The notes below the pieces were generated by a model, which saw only the letters and a list, made by a program, of their open reading frames with translations, ran no database searches and was not told the origin of the DNA. Below, piece by piece: positions 25,391 to 34,067 of a stretch of DNA of 64,000 nucleotides (position 1 is the first letter of the stretch; each line of letters begins with the position of its first letter). The stretch spans positions 99,789 through 163,788 of the forward strand of contig NZ_JADPJG010000003.1 in the NCBI RefSeq assembly GCF_023073335.1, given 5' to 3'. Both the position numbers and the translations under genes were made by a program. The DNA is from Bradyrhizobium sp. 21 (lineage in GTDB: Bacteria > Pseudomonadota > Alphaproteobacteria > Rhizobiales > Xanthobacteraceae).

Positions 25391-25676
25391 AACTCCGCTA
25401 CACGCTTCCCACGCTGGCCGACCTCGATTCTATTCTCACCTACATCTCAGCAACGTCACCGCAAGCAGCAGCGCGCGTCCAAAAGCGCATTCAGGACGTG
25501 ATCGGCCTATTGCCAACGCATCCCGAAATCGGTCTCCGGACGTCCGAAGACTGACCACGACTCCCTACCCATTTCTCGTCTTCTACGAGATTGGGAACGA
25601 GGAGATTATTATCCACGCCATCCGTCATGGTGCTCGCGATCCCGGCGGAATGCCAGGCCAGCGTGGCTCGGTCTAG
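25387..25676 (+). pseudogene. ParE/RelE-type toxin gene, frameshifted
   Basis: Frame 1 from GTG 25387 reads VKLRYTLPTLADLDSILTYI... and stops at 25552-25554 after GLRTSED. The rest of the toxin (RRLTTTPYPFLVFYEIGNEE, then IIIHAIRHGARDPGGMPG) is intact in another frame up to the TAG at 25674. Family members normally read ...RTSDP-x-VRRLTTTPYP..., so about 13 bp seem to be missing at 25545-25550. A gtccga-type repeat flanking the expected block would explain a slipped deletion. The C-terminal catalytic-core strand is thus not joined to the N-terminal half. The end overlaps the convergent glpD stop. A sequencing error is a possible alternative. Confidence 0.82.
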
Positions 25677-27133
25677 TTCACATTCGCCATGAACGCGGCC
25701 AGCGCGTCACGGTCCGCCGCCGACAAGGTCAGGCCGAGCTTAGAGCGGCGCCACAAGATGTCCTCTGGAAAGCGCGCCCATTCGTAGGTCATGAGATAGC
25801 GCACCTCGGCGCCACTCAGTTCAGGGCCGAAGGCCGGGCCGAGTTCGTCGTGGCTCTTGGCCTCGCCAAGCACAGCCGATAGCCGCGAGCCATAGGCCGC
25901 GACCAGGCGCTGGGCCTCTGGCTCCGAGAGAAACCTCCAGCGGTCACGCGCGAGATCGACCTCGGTGTCGAAACGGTCCCAGGCAAAATCACCGCCGGGT
26001 AGCGCCGCGCCGGCGGTCCAGGGTGCTGACATCGGATAGAACGGTGTGAGGCGCGTCACCGCCCGTTCGGCGCGCAGGCGCGAGGTGGTGACGTCGCCGC
26101 CGAACATGGTGATCAGCGGCGCCTTGCGCCGGCGCGCGTGGAACAGCGTGGTGCCGTCGCGTCGCCGCGCGGACGCCGGCGTCAAATTGACGCCGGAGAC
26201 CGCGCGCACCACGTCGGTCGGCGCGACACGCTCGCGAAAATAGCGGCTGGCCGCCTCGCAGAGATAGCTGACATCGGCCCCCGGCATCGCCACGATCGCG
26301 GGATCGCCGGTGAAGTCATGCGTGACCGTGCCGATCAGGGTGAAGTCGCGCTCGAAGGGACTCGCAAAGATCAGCCGTCCATCGCTGTTCTGGAAGACGT
26401 AGACGTTGTCGGATTCGAACAGCCTGGGCACGATGATCTGGCTCATCTGCATCGCCGCCATTGATGGCTGCGGCTGTCGCAACACGGTCTCCGCGACCAT
26501 CGAGGTCCAGGCGCCGGTGGCGTTGGCCAGTGCCCGGGCCGTGATCGTGCGGCGATGGCCGCGATCGACCACCGCGAGCCGCCATGTCTCGGTTCGATCG
26601 GCACGCACGCAGCGCGCCCCGGTGCGGATCGCAGCGCCGCGCTCGCCCGCATCGAGTGCCGTGAGCGCCACCAGGCGCGAATCGTCGACGACACAGTCCG
26701 AATATTCGAAGGCCGTGCCGAACGGACGCTTCAGCGCATTGCCGACCGGATGATGTGTGATGTCGAGCGTGGTCGCTGCCGGAAGGTCGCTCCGGCTGGC
26801 GAGGCTGTCGTAGAGGAACAGGCCGGCGCGCTGCAGCCATGGCGGACGCTCGGCGGAATGAGCCGGGATCACAAAACGCATCGGCCGGACCAGATGCGGC
26901 GCGATCCGGAGCCAGGTCCGGCGCTCGGCGAGCGCCCGGCGCACCCGCCAGAAGTTGCGCCGTTCCAGGACCGACAGGTCGCCGTGGATCAGCCGCGGCG
27001 TCGCCGACGACGCCGCACCGCCGAGATCGCCCTGCTCCAACAGGATGACCCGCAGGCCGCGGCCGGCCGCATCACGCGCGAGGCTGACACCGTTCAGGCC
27101 ACCGCCGATGATCGCAAGGTCGTAATCCGCCAT
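25673..27133 (-). CDS. glpD: Glycerol-3-phosphate dehydrogenase (aerobic type)
   Basis: The 486-residue flavoprotein oxidises sn-glycerol-3-phosphate to dihydroxyacetone phosphate and feeds electrons to ubiquinone at the membrane. The FAD-binding motif is at the N-terminus (YDLAIIGGGLNGVSLARDAA, residues ~4-23), followed by SSATPRLIHGDLSVLERRNF. The C-terminal region has the GlpD-specific cap helices (EVRYLMTYEWARFPEDILWRR). Start ATG 27133 gives the family's usual beginning; ATG 27166 is an alternative, and neither has a strong ribosome site. No glpK or glpF is adjacent. The upstream gap carries a palindromic element. Confidence 0.93.
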   Translation of the reverse strand: MADYDLAIIGGGLNGVSLARDAAGRGLRVILLEQGDLGGAASSATPRLIHGDLSVLERRNFWRVRRALAERRTWLRIAPHLVRPMRFVIPAHSAERPPWLQRAGLFLYDSLASRSDLPAATTLDITHHPVGNALKRPFGTAFEYSDCVVDDSRLVALTALDAGERGAAIRTGARCVRADRTETWRLAVVDRGHRRTITARALANATGAWTSMVAETVLRQPQPSMAAMQMSQIIVPRLFESDNVYVFQNSDGRLIFASPFERDFTLIGTVTHDFTGDPAIVAMPGADVSYLCEAASRYFRERVAPTDVVRAVSGVNLTPASARRRDGTTLFHARRRKAPLITMFGGDVTTSRLRAERAVTRLTPFYPMSAPWTAGAALPGGDFAWDRFDTEVDLARDRWRFLSEPEAQRLVAAYGSRLSAVLGEAKSHDELGPAFGPELSGAEVRYLMTYEWARFPEDILWRRSKLGLTLSAADRDALAAFMANVN

Positions 27134-27167
27134 GAAGCCGTCGAATGGGAGCGAAGCGCTCTCCATC

Positions 27168-27269
27168 TCTAGAGCCATTTCCGTTCCGATTAAATCGGAA
27201 CGGGCTCTAGATTCTTGTTTTGACGCGTTTTCTTGACGCGAACCGGTATCCACTTCGCTCGAAAACGCT
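27168..27269. repeat. Palindromic intergenic element with conserved tail
   Basis: An interrupted palindrome spans 27168-27211: tctagagcc and ccgttccgatt on the left mirror aatcggaacgg and gctctaga on the right. A tail of about 58 bp follows, including gttttgacgcgttttcttg and gaaccggtatccacttcgc, ending at the stop codon of the GGDEF-EAL gene. The layout resembles a dispersed element common in Bradyrhizobium and related Rhizobiales. It is a different family from the elements at 739 and 56861. Confidence 0.7.
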
Positions 27270-29957
27270 TTAGCCGGTCTTGAGCGCAAGCTCCATGACT
27301 TCGGCGCGGCCGACGAGGCCGGCATATTTCCCGATCGGCAGGGGCTTGCCGAGCAGATAGCCCTGCACGCCGTCACAGCCTTCCTCGGCGAGGAAGGCGA
27401 GTTGCTCGAGCGTCTCGACGCCCTCGGCGACGATCGACATTTCCAGGCCATGGCCGAGGTCGATCACTGCGCGCACGATCGCCGCCGATTGCGGGTTGCG
27501 GCCGAGATTGATGATGAAGGCGCGGTCGATCTTGATCTTGTCGAACGGGAACGCCTGGAGATAGCTCAGCGAGGAATAACCGCTGCCGAAATCGTCCATG
27601 GAGATGCGCACGCCGAGCGCCTTCAGCCGGCGCAGAAGCGCAAGACCGCGATCGAAGTCCTCGATCAGCACGCCCTCGGTGATCTCGAGCTCGAGCCGGC
27701 CGGGTGCGAGACCCGTCTCGATCAGGATCGCATGGACGAGCCCGACGACGTCGCCGTGCATGAATTGCGCCGGCGACAAATTGACCGCAATCTGGAGCGG
27801 CTTCGGCCAGGACGCCGCCTCGCGGCAGGCCTCACGCAGGATCCACTCGCCCATCTCGACGATCAGGCCGCTTTCTTCCGCGATCGGGATGAATTCCGCC
27901 GGCGAGACCTGGCCGCGCACCGGATGCTGCCAGCGCGCAAGCGCCTCGAAGCCGATGATCTCGCTCTCGGCGACACTGTGGCCGGTGGCTCCCTGCGGCT
28001 GAAAGGCAAGCGAGAGCTCACCGTTCTTGATCGCCATCGAGAGGTCCTGATGCAGCACGCGGCGATCGCGGATCTGCTGGTCCATCTCCGGCTGGAAGAG
28101 GCTGATCGTGCCGCGCGATTTCTGCTTGGCGCGGAACAGCGCCGCGCCGGCATTGGCGAGCAGCGAGGCGGCATCAGCGCCGTTGTGCGGGAAGATCGAC
28201 ATGCCGGTGGTGACGCCCGCGCGGACCGGCCGGCCGTCGATCTGGAATTCCCCGGCGATGGCATTACCGATCTGCTGCGCCAGCGCGAGACCTGCCTCCG
28301 GCTGCTTGCCGTCGATGATCAGGCCGAACTCGTCGCCGGACAGGCGCGCCACTACGCCGCCGCGCGCGGAGTCCTGGAGCCGCTGGGCCACCTCGACCAG
28401 AAGCTTGTCGCCGTGCGCATGACCGAAGACGTCGTTGACCTCCTTGAGGCCGTCGAGGTCGACGCACAGAACCGCGAACTCCTCGCCGGTGCCTTCGCAG
28501 GCCTCGATCATCTGGGTCAGCGCCTGCAAGAAAGCGGCACGGTTCGGCAAATCGGTGAGACCGTCGTGATAGGCCATATGCGCCATGCGCGACTCGGTCT
28601 GCCGGCGATCGGTGACGTCCTCGTGGGTCTTGATCAGATATTGCGGCTCGCCGGCGTCGTTCAGCACGGTGGCGCGGCGGGTCAGGAACAGCCGCAAGCC
28701 GTCCTTGGTCGAGATCGGATGCTCTTCTGTGATCATCCCGCGCTTCTTGATCGCGGCTTCGTCGCGCGCGATGATCAGCTTTGCTTCCTTGGGATTGAAG
28801 ATGTCGGACGCGGTCAGGCCCGTGGCGTCCTCGCGTCTGCGGTTGAGGATCGTCTCGGCGCTACGATTGGCGAGCAGATAGCGGCCGTCCCTGACCTGCT
28901 CGACGATCAGCGCCACCGGGATGTTGTCGACCACGAGCTCCAAGAATTTTTTCGTGCTCTCCAGCTCCTGCGACAGCGAGCGGCGGTCGGTGATGTCCTC
29001 GAACACCACGAGCAGGAATTCAGGCTTGTTGCTCTCGTTGCGGACCACGATCCGGATCGAGGCCACCATCCGCTGGGTGGCGCCGCGCTCGACCTCGAAT
29101 TCGTTGCGGTACTGGCCGGCGGGCGCGATGAGCGCCGCCCGATCGGTCGCCTCGATGCTGGCCGCCGAGTTCGGCGCGAACAGCTCGCGTGCGTTCTTGC
29201 CGACGACCTGGTCCCGCGAAAACCCCCAGAAGCGCTCATAGGCGCTGTTGGCGAAGATATAGCGGCCATCCTCGATGTTCTTCGCGGCCACGCAGGCCGG
29301 CACGTTGTCCAGCACCGTTTCCAGGAACTGCTTGGTGGAGGCGAGCTGTCGCGACAATCTGCGTTGCTCGCTGACGTCCAGATGCGTTGCCACCGAGCCG
29401 CCATTGGGCAGCACGAAATATTTCACCAGGATGGCCCGCCCGTCGGGCAGTTCGGTGATCAAACCATTAGGGCTTGTAGCCTTTTCGTAGAACTCGTCGT
29501 CGGAGGCGCCACCGAGCACCCCACGATTGCGCCGCAGTTCGAGGATATCGGGGCCGGTCATGTCGGCCCAGAGATCCGACCGCGCCAGGCCGTAAATCTC
29601 GAGATAGCGGTCGTTGCAGAAGATGATGCGCCGCTGCGCATCCGTCATCACCACGCCCTGGTTGAGATTGTTCATGGCGGAGGAGACGAACGCGTTGCGC
29701 CGCAACTGCAGGCGTCTGGTCCGGCGCAGCGAGGAATGGATCCACAGCGCGATCGCGGCGAGGAACGAGCAGATGACGACGCCCGCGATCAGGGCTTCCC
29801 AGATCACGCTCGGGTTGAGCTCGCCGAGATAGCTCGGAGGGGCGAAGCTGTCCGAGAGGGCAAAGGCGCGCGCAGGCGCGACCGCTGCGGCCAGGCACAC
29901 GACGGCCTGCACTGCAATCGGAAGCGTGCTGCCCACGTGCCAGTTCTTCTCAGCCAT
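27270..29957 (-). CDS. PAS-GGDEF-EAL cyclic-di-GMP signalling protein
   Basis: From ATG 29957 (895 residues) the protein begins like a signal peptide (STLPIAVQAVVCLAAAVAPA), then has a membrane segment (VIWEALIAGVVICSFLAAIA). An ATG at 30068 with AAGGAA upstream would add 37 residues. Three PAS domains follow (for example MTDAQRRIIFCNDRYLEIYG and AKNIEDGRYIFANSAYERF), then a GGDEF domain with ARLSGDEFGLII near 540 and an EAL domain with IGFEALARWQHP near 672. SGDEF is a permissive variant, and the EAL catalytic residues look complete. It may make or break cyclic-di-GMP in response to a redox or ligand signal, as many PAS composite proteins do. It is monocistronic. Confidence 0.92.
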   Translation of the reverse strand: MAEKNWHVGSTLPIAVQAVVCLAAAVAPARAFALSDSFAPPSYLGELNPSVIWEALIAGVVICSFLAAIALWIHSSLRRTRRLQLRRNAFVSSAMNNLNQGVVMTDAQRRIIFCNDRYLEIYGLARSDLWADMTGPDILELRRNRGVLGGASDDEFYEKATSPNGLITELPDGRAILVKYFVLPNGGSVATHLDVSEQRRLSRQLASTKQFLETVLDNVPACVAAKNIEDGRYIFANSAYERFWGFSRDQVVGKNARELFAPNSAASIEATDRAALIAPAGQYRNEFEVERGATQRMVASIRIVVRNESNKPEFLLVVFEDITDRRSLSQELESTKKFLELVVDNIPVALIVEQVRDGRYLLANRSAETILNRRREDATGLTASDIFNPKEAKLIIARDEAAIKKRGMITEEHPISTKDGLRLFLTRRATVLNDAGEPQYLIKTHEDVTDRRQTESRMAHMAYHDGLTDLPNRAAFLQALTQMIEACEGTGEEFAVLCVDLDGLKEVNDVFGHAHGDKLLVEVAQRLQDSARGGVVARLSGDEFGLIIDGKQPEAGLALAQQIGNAIAGEFQIDGRPVRAGVTTGMSIFPHNGADAASLLANAGAALFRAKQKSRGTISLFQPEMDQQIRDRRVLHQDLSMAIKNGELSLAFQPQGATGHSVAESEIIGFEALARWQHPVRGQVSPAEFIPIAEESGLIVEMGEWILREACREAASWPKPLQIAVNLSPAQFMHGDVVGLVHAILIETGLAPGRLELEITEGVLIEDFDRGLALLRRLKALGVRISMDDFGSGYSSLSYLQAFPFDKIKIDRAFIINLGRNPQSAAIVRAVIDLGHGLEMSIVAEGVETLEQLAFLAEEGCDGVQGYLLGKPLPIGKYAGLVGRAEVMELALKTG

Positions 29958-30157
29958 CAGCCACCCAATTTCAACGTCGGATTGTCTGGCCTCGCGGGTT
30001 TGGATCGGGTAAACGCCTGTACGCGCAAAAGAAAAATGTGACGTCAAATACGGCAATTGCCCTGACATGATAAATGCTTCCTTAATAGAAAACGCCCTCG
30101 CGCCGTCGTTCCCGGGCCTGAGGCCACCGTCGCTTCGAGCGGACGTCCTGCACAACC

Positions 30158-31261
30158 ATGGATAGGGTCGACTGCGTCGTCATCGGAGCCGGCGTGGTCG
30201 GGCTCGCGGTGGCTCGAAAGCTGGCGCAGGCCGGGCGCGAAGTGATCGTGCTCGAGGAGGCCGAGGCCATCGGCACCATCACCTCCTCGCGCAACAGCGA
30301 GGTGATCCATGCCGGCATCTACTACCGCGCCGGGAGCTGGATGGCGCGCATGTGCGTCGACGGCAAGCATGCACTCTACCGCTACTGCTCCGAGCGCGGC
30401 ATCCCGCACAGGAATTGCGGCAAGCTGATCGTCGCGACCAATCCGAAAGAGACCGAAAAGCTGCAATCGATCAAGGCGCATGCCGAAGCCAATGGCGTGC
30501 TCGACATGCAGCTGCTCACGGGCGAGGCGGCGTGCGCGCTGGAACCGGCCCTGGCCTGCGACGCCGCGCTGCTGTCGCCCTCGACCGGCATCATCGACAG
30601 CCACGCCTACATGCTCTCGCTGCGCGGTGAAGCCGAGGAAGCAGGTGCAGCCTTCGCGTTTCACACCCCGCTGATCCGCGCCAAAGCGACCGCCGGAATC
30701 ATCGAGATCGAGGCGGGCGGCGAAGCGCCGATGACGCTGCAATGCAGCCTCCTCATCAACGCCGCGGGGCTTTCGGCGACGAATGTGGCGCGCAACATCG
30801 ACGGCATGCCGCTGGAGCGGATTCCGCCGGCCTATCTCGCCAAGGGAAACTACTTCAGCTGCAATGCGAGGGCGCCGTTCTCGCGCCTGATCTATCCGGT
30901 GCCCGAGCCGGGCGGGCTAGGGGTGCATCTGACGCTGGACATGGCAGGGCAGGCGCGTTTCGGCCCTGACGTCGAGTGGATCGAGACGATCGATTACGAG
31001 GTCGACCCCTCACGCGCCGAGCGCTTCTACCCGGCGATCCGCAAATACTGGCCCACGCTGCCTGACGGCGCGCTGATGCCGAGCTATTCGGGCATCCGCC
31101 CGAAGATCGTGCCGCCGGCGGTGGCCACGCAGGATTTCTTGATGCAGGGCCCGCGCGATCACGGCGTCGAAGGCCTGATCAATCTGTTCGGTATCGAATC
31201 GCCCGGACTGACGTCATCGCTCGCGATCGCGGATCACGTCGCCGAGCTCGCAGGCCTCTAG
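30158..31261 (+). CDS. FAD-dependent oxidoreductase, L-2-hydroxyglutarate dehydrogenase (LhgO) type
   Basis: The 367-residue flavoprotein starts with the FAD-binding motif [19 protein letters not shown] at residues 6-24. [14 protein letters not shown] and [11 protein letters not shown] are signatures of the L-2-hydroxyglutarate oxidase/dehydrogenase family (LhgO). The C-terminus has [20 protein letters not shown]. The reaction would be oxidation of L-2-hydroxyglutarate to 2-oxoglutarate, repairing a side product of TCA enzymes, with electrons passed to quinone or O2. It is divergent from the GGDEF-EAL gene and stands alone. Substrate is inferred from family only. Confidence 0.85.
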   Translation: MDRVDCVVIGAGVVGLAVARKLAQAGREVIVLEEAEAIGTITSSRNSEVIHAGIYYRAGSWMARMCVDGKHALYRYCSERGIPHRNCGKLIVATNPKETEKLQSIKAHAEANGVLDMQLLTGEAACALEPALACDAALLSPSTGIIDSHAYMLSLRGEAEEAGAAFAFHTPLIRAKATAGIIEIEAGGEAPMTLQCSLLINAAGLSATNVARNIDGMPLERIPPAYLAKGNYFSCNARAPFSRLIYPVPEPGGLGVHLTLDMAGQARFGPDVEWIETIDYEVDPSRAERFYPAIRKYWPTLPDGALMPSYSGIRPKIVPPAVATQDFLMQGPRDHGVEGLINLFGIESPGLTSSLAIADHVAELAGL

Positions 31262-31374
31262 GTCTTGCGCAATGATGATTCCGCGAGCCCATGCCCCTTG
31301 TGGCAGGGATGAGCGCAAAAGCTCCCACCCCTGCGTGAAAGGGTACGATCAACTCTACGCTGTTACGGGGGTTA

Positions 31375-31554
31375 CTAGTGGAGCGTGTCGCCGTGCCTCA
31401 GACGCTCGATCTGGTCCTTGACCATCAACTTCCGGCGCTTCAACTCAACAATTTGCAGGTCGTCTGTTGAAAGGTGCACGAGAGCGTCGTGCAATTCGTT
31501 TTCGAGAGTTTTGTGCTTCCGTTCCAATTCAACCAGATGTGCCTGAATTGTCAT
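31375..31554 (-). CDS. YdcH/DUF465 family small protein
   Basis: A 59-residue frame starts at ATG 31554, right after the strong ribosome site gaggagg. It reads MTIQAHLVELERKHKTLE with an E/K-rich helix and then DLQIVELKRRKLMVKDQIER, the DUF465 (YdcH) pattern of a short helical hairpin. It is probably cytoplasmic and forms a coiled coil. Function of the family is unknown. A second member of the same family is 330 bp away in the opposite orientation. The AT-rich stretch just upstream on its strand (31655-31680) may be its promoter. Confidence 0.9.
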   Translation of the reverse strand: MTIQAHLVELERKHKTLENELHDALVHLSTDDLQIVELKRRKLMVKDQIERLRHGDTLH

Positions 31555-31883
31555 TCGAAACCTCCTCGGTAGGGGTGAACCTTGGATTCGATCCGGACGA
31601 GCAAGTGTACATCACCGATTCGTTCTGTCGATGGGTATCCGTCGTCGCACCGTCATTTTTGAAAATTCATATGTAATGAAGCGTGAGTAAGGGAACCACG
31701 CGGGAAAAATACATGATATCAACGTGCTTGCGCAGCGCCGGAGCGAGCCGCAGAAATATGTCGCGGGAGATCGGCGAGCAATGGTCGCAGATCGCTTGCG
31801 ATCACGCCGCGCAAGGACGATAGTTTCCACAGGGCATCCACAGCCTTAATCTCACGCCTATCGGTTTTTCGGCCACCGCAGAC
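31555..31883. other. Gap between the two DUF465 genes
   Basis: No convincing coding frame. It holds the presumed divergent promoters of the two DUF465 genes, an AT-rich patch at about 31655-31680 (tttttgaaaattcatatg) and two tccacag words near 31825-31840. I see no repeat, RNA gene or terminator. Confidence 0.6.
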
Positions 31884-32090
31884 ATGACCAATGAAGACGA
31901 GCGCGAACTCGAATCCGAGCTCGCCCGGTTGCAGCAGGAACACCGAGATCTCGATGCGGCGATCGATGCACTGCATCAATCGCCCGCCCCCGACCTGTTG
32001 CGGTTGCAGCGGTTGAAGAAACGCAAGCTGTTGCTGCGTGACCGTATCGCGTTCATCGAAGACCAGATCACGCCCGACATCATCGCCTGA
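31884..32090 (+). CDS. YdcH/DUF465 family small protein
   Basis: This 68-residue protein is the second DUF465 member: an acidic N-terminal helix (NEDERELESELARLQQEH) and a basic second helix (LRLQRLKKRKLLLRDRIAF) joined by a short loop, ending IEDQITPDIIA. The charge layout suggests a helical hairpin that self-associates. It begins a run of three small plus-strand genes. Function of the family is unknown; it may be expressed with the following two small genes, though gaps of 23-116 bp leave room for separate promoters. Confidence 0.9.
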   Translation: MTNEDERELESELARLQQEHRDLDAAIDALHQSPAPDLLRLQRLKKRKLLLRDRIAFIEDQITPDIIA

Positions 32091-32206
32091 TCCACAGGGA
32101 AAGCTTTATGGCGGCTTCCCGCATGTGAATCCGCTTGACTCGAAAGGAACAAAATAAGAACATTCGAGCACCAAAGCCCCCAGGAAAACGTCCAAGGAAA
32201 ACGCAG

Positions 32207-32425
32207 ATGTCGGCAACCGCCCTTCTCGACAACAGCCATTATGAACAAGCCTGCGATCAGGCGATCGCGATGTGCGACGGCAATCTGCGCAGCACCATCA
32301 AGGCGCTGATCATGGCCAATGAATATCTGGAGGCCGAGCTCGAGCAATTGCAGGCGGCGATTTCCGCCGGCTGCATTCCGGAGACCTCGCGCAGCAAGAT
32401 GCGGAGCAAGAGCAGCGCCGCCTGA
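32207..32425 (+). CDS. Small hypothetical protein (72 aa)
   Basis: Start ATG 32207 is preceded by AAGGA at 8 bases; codons further upstream lack such a site. The protein reads SATALLDNSHYEQACDQAIA, then CDGNLRSTIKALIMANEYLE and a basic, Ser/Lys-rich end (ETSRSKMRSKSSAA). It is helical and probably cytoplasmic. I do not recognise a named family. Similar short sequences with IKALIMANEYLE-like cores are frequent as stand-alone hypothetical proteins in Rhizobiales. It is followed 23 bp later by another small gene. Confidence 0.75.
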   Translation: MSATALLDNSHYEQACDQAIAMCDGNLRSTIKALIMANEYLEAELEQLQAAISAGCIPETSRSKMRSKSSAA

Positions 32426-32448
32426 GCTGTCAGCTATCGGAGCCGACC

Positions 32449-32700
32449 ATGTCCGATGTCACCTATTACGTTGCATTGCCTTTCCTGACCGACGAGGACG
32501 GATCGCCGGTCGCAGGTGCAGCCGAGGAATGCCAGACCTCGGCGGCCGCGTTACGGCGCGCCGAGATGATGTCGCATGGCGCCGGCCACATCGGCGCGGT
32601 CGCGTTCAGCCGCAGCGGTGATCCCATGACCGGCGAATTCGGTGACGCCAAACTGCTCCGCAGCTTCGGCAACGTACCGAAGGACCTCGGCACGCTTTAA
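32449..32700 (+). CDS. Small hypothetical protein (83 aa)
   Basis: An 83-residue frame from ATG 32449 begins SDVTYYVALPFLTDEDGSPV and continues with CQTSAAALRRAEMMS and GAVAFSRSGDPMTGEFGDAK. The alternation of polar and hydrophobic residues suggests a small alpha/beta fold. No known family is recognised. It lies 23 bp after the 72-residue gene and could be its operon partner; its stop is 2 bp from the stop of the convergent diguanylate cyclase gene. Coding status is supported by in-register codon use and the tight packing. Confidence 0.72.
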   Translation: MSDVTYYVALPFLTDEDGSPVAGAAEECQTSAAALRRAEMMSHGAGHIGAVAFSRSGDPMTGEFGDAKLLRSFGNVPKDLGTL

Positions 32701-32702
32701 AA

Positions 32703-33491
32703 TCAGCTGCTGACGAGCCTGATGCGCGGCTCGTGCCGCCGGTGCGCCTTGCGCACATACATGGCTGCATCGGCCTCCTCCAGGGCGCGAGCGGCGTCGG
32801 ACTGCGCCCCCAGCAGCGCGACCCCGGCTGAGGCGCCCGCGCTCACGTGCTGGCCGCGAAACACGAAGGACAATTCGTCGATGGCCTGCTCGAAGGCCGC
32901 GGCCTTCGCCTTGGCGTCGGTCTCGCTGAGATTCCAGAGCAGCAGCGCGAACTCGTCGCCGCCGAGCCGGCCGACCACGTCCGAGGCGCGGACCTGCCGC
33001 GTCAGCGTGGTGGCAATCGCCTTCAGCACCTCGTCGCCGGCGGCATGGCCGAAGGAATCGTTGATCGGCTTCAGGCGATCGACATCGAGCACGATCAGCG
33101 CGCCGCTGGCGCGGTAGCGCTTCATGTAGGCGACGGCGCGCGCGAGCTCGCGCTCGAAGCCGCGCCGGTTCGGGATATCGAGCAGGAAGTCGGTGTCGGC
33201 GGCCGCCTCGAGTTCCGCGACCCGCCGCAGCGCCCCCTTGAGCTTGCTTCGCAGGTCGCGGATGGTCGCCTTGATGGTCGCGGCGCCGTCATCGGCCGGC
33301 GCCTCGCGACGCGACGGTCTGGTCGGACGCTTGAGCACACGTTTGGCCGGACGGCTGGGGGCGGGTTTGGAGTGGCTGGCGCTGGTCTTCCGGCCCTTTT
33401 TGGCCTTCGCAGCGCTTGCCCTTTTTGGTTTCTTCATGGGCATCCTGCTCAATGAAGGCTTGCGGGGATTCACCAAGACAGGATAGTGCAT
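32703..33491 (-). CDS. Diguanylate cyclase (GGDEF) with basic N-terminal tail
   Basis: The ATG at 33491 follows a very good ribosome site (aaggagaaggga), giving 262 residues. Residues ~15-75 are Lys/Arg/Ala/Pro-rich and likely unstructured. A helix (RDLRSKLKGALRRVAELEAA) leads into a complete GGDEF domain: DFLLDIPNRRGFERELARAV, GRLGGDEFALLL near 175, and an RASD inhibitory site five residues before the motif. It should make cyclic-di-GMP and be feedback-inhibited. There is no sensor domain; the basic tail might bind nucleic acid or membrane. A GGDEF-EAL protein lies 3 kb upstream. Confidence 0.92.
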   Translation of the reverse strand: MHYPVLVNPRKPSLSRMPMKKPKRASAAKAKKGRKTSASHSKPAPSRPAKRVLKRPTRPSRREAPADDGAATIKATIRDLRSKLKGALRRVAELEAAADTDFLLDIPNRRGFERELARAVAYMKRYRASGALIVLDVDRLKPINDSFGHAAGDEVLKAIATTLTRQVRASDVVGRLGGDEFALLLWNLSETDAKAKAAAFEQAIDELSFVFRGQHVSAGASAGVALLGAQSDAARALEEADAAMYVRKAHRRHEPRIRLVSS

Positions 33492-33578
33492 TCCCTTCTC
33501 CTTGCCACCGCCTTGCGATCCGCCGGCCGGAACCGTTAATCTGGCCTATCTTTCTGTTTTTCGAGCACAATTGACGTC

Positions 33579-34067
33579 ATGACCGCGCCGATCGCCATCA
33601 TCATGGGAAGCCAGTCGGACTGGGAGACGATGCGGCATGCCGCCGACACGCTCGCAGCGCTCGGCGTCGCCGCCGACACCCGCATCGTTTCGGCGCACCG
33701 CACCCCCGACCGTCTGTTTGCGTTCGCCAAGGGCGCCAAGGCGGCCGGTTACAAGCTCATCATCGCCGGAGCGGGTGGCGCTGCGCACCTGCCCGGCATG
33801 GCGGCAGCGCTGACCGAACTGCCCGTGTTCGGCGTTCCCGTCGAATCCAGGACGCTCAAGGGCATCGATTCGCTCTATTCGATCGTCCAGATGCCCGCAG
33901 GCATCCCGGTCGGCACCCTCGCCATCGGCAAGGCCGGCGCGATCAATGCGGCGCTGCTGGCGGCTGCCGTGCTGGCTCTGTCCGACCCGGCATTGTCCGA
34001 TCGCTTGGCCGCCTGGCGCAAGGCGCAGACCGAAGCGGTCGCCGAGCGCCCGGAGGACAAGGCGTGA
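33579..34067 (+). CDS. purE: N5-carboxyaminoimidazole ribonucleotide mutase
   Basis: The 162-residue class I PurE moves the carboxyl group of N5-CAIR to C4 in de novo purine synthesis. The active-site signatures are at the N-terminus ([19 protein letters not shown]), [37 protein letters not shown] and [20 protein letters not shown]. The GTG start of purK overlaps its TGA, so purE and purK are translationally coupled, matching their consecutive reactions. Length is typical. Confidence 0.97.
   Translation: MTAPIAIIMGSQSDWETMRHAADTLAALGVAADTRIVSAHRTPDRLFAFAKGAKAAGYKLIIAGAGGAAHLPGMAAALTELPVFGVPVESRTLKGIDSLYSIVQMPAGIPVGTLAIGKAGAINAALLAAAVLALSDPALSDRLAAWRKAQTEAVAERPEDKA

Noticed and set aside
25118-25676. 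A fully active toxin-antitoxin module
   Set aside because: The toxin frame stops at 25552-25554 and its second half is in another frame, so it is listed as a pseudogene rather than a working toxin.
31820-32100. Three tccacag words (near 31825, 31840, 32091) that resemble DnaA boxes
   Set aside because: Each differs from TTATCCACA by two bases, they are few, and no AT-rich unwinding region or origin gene is near. Not enough for a replication origin.
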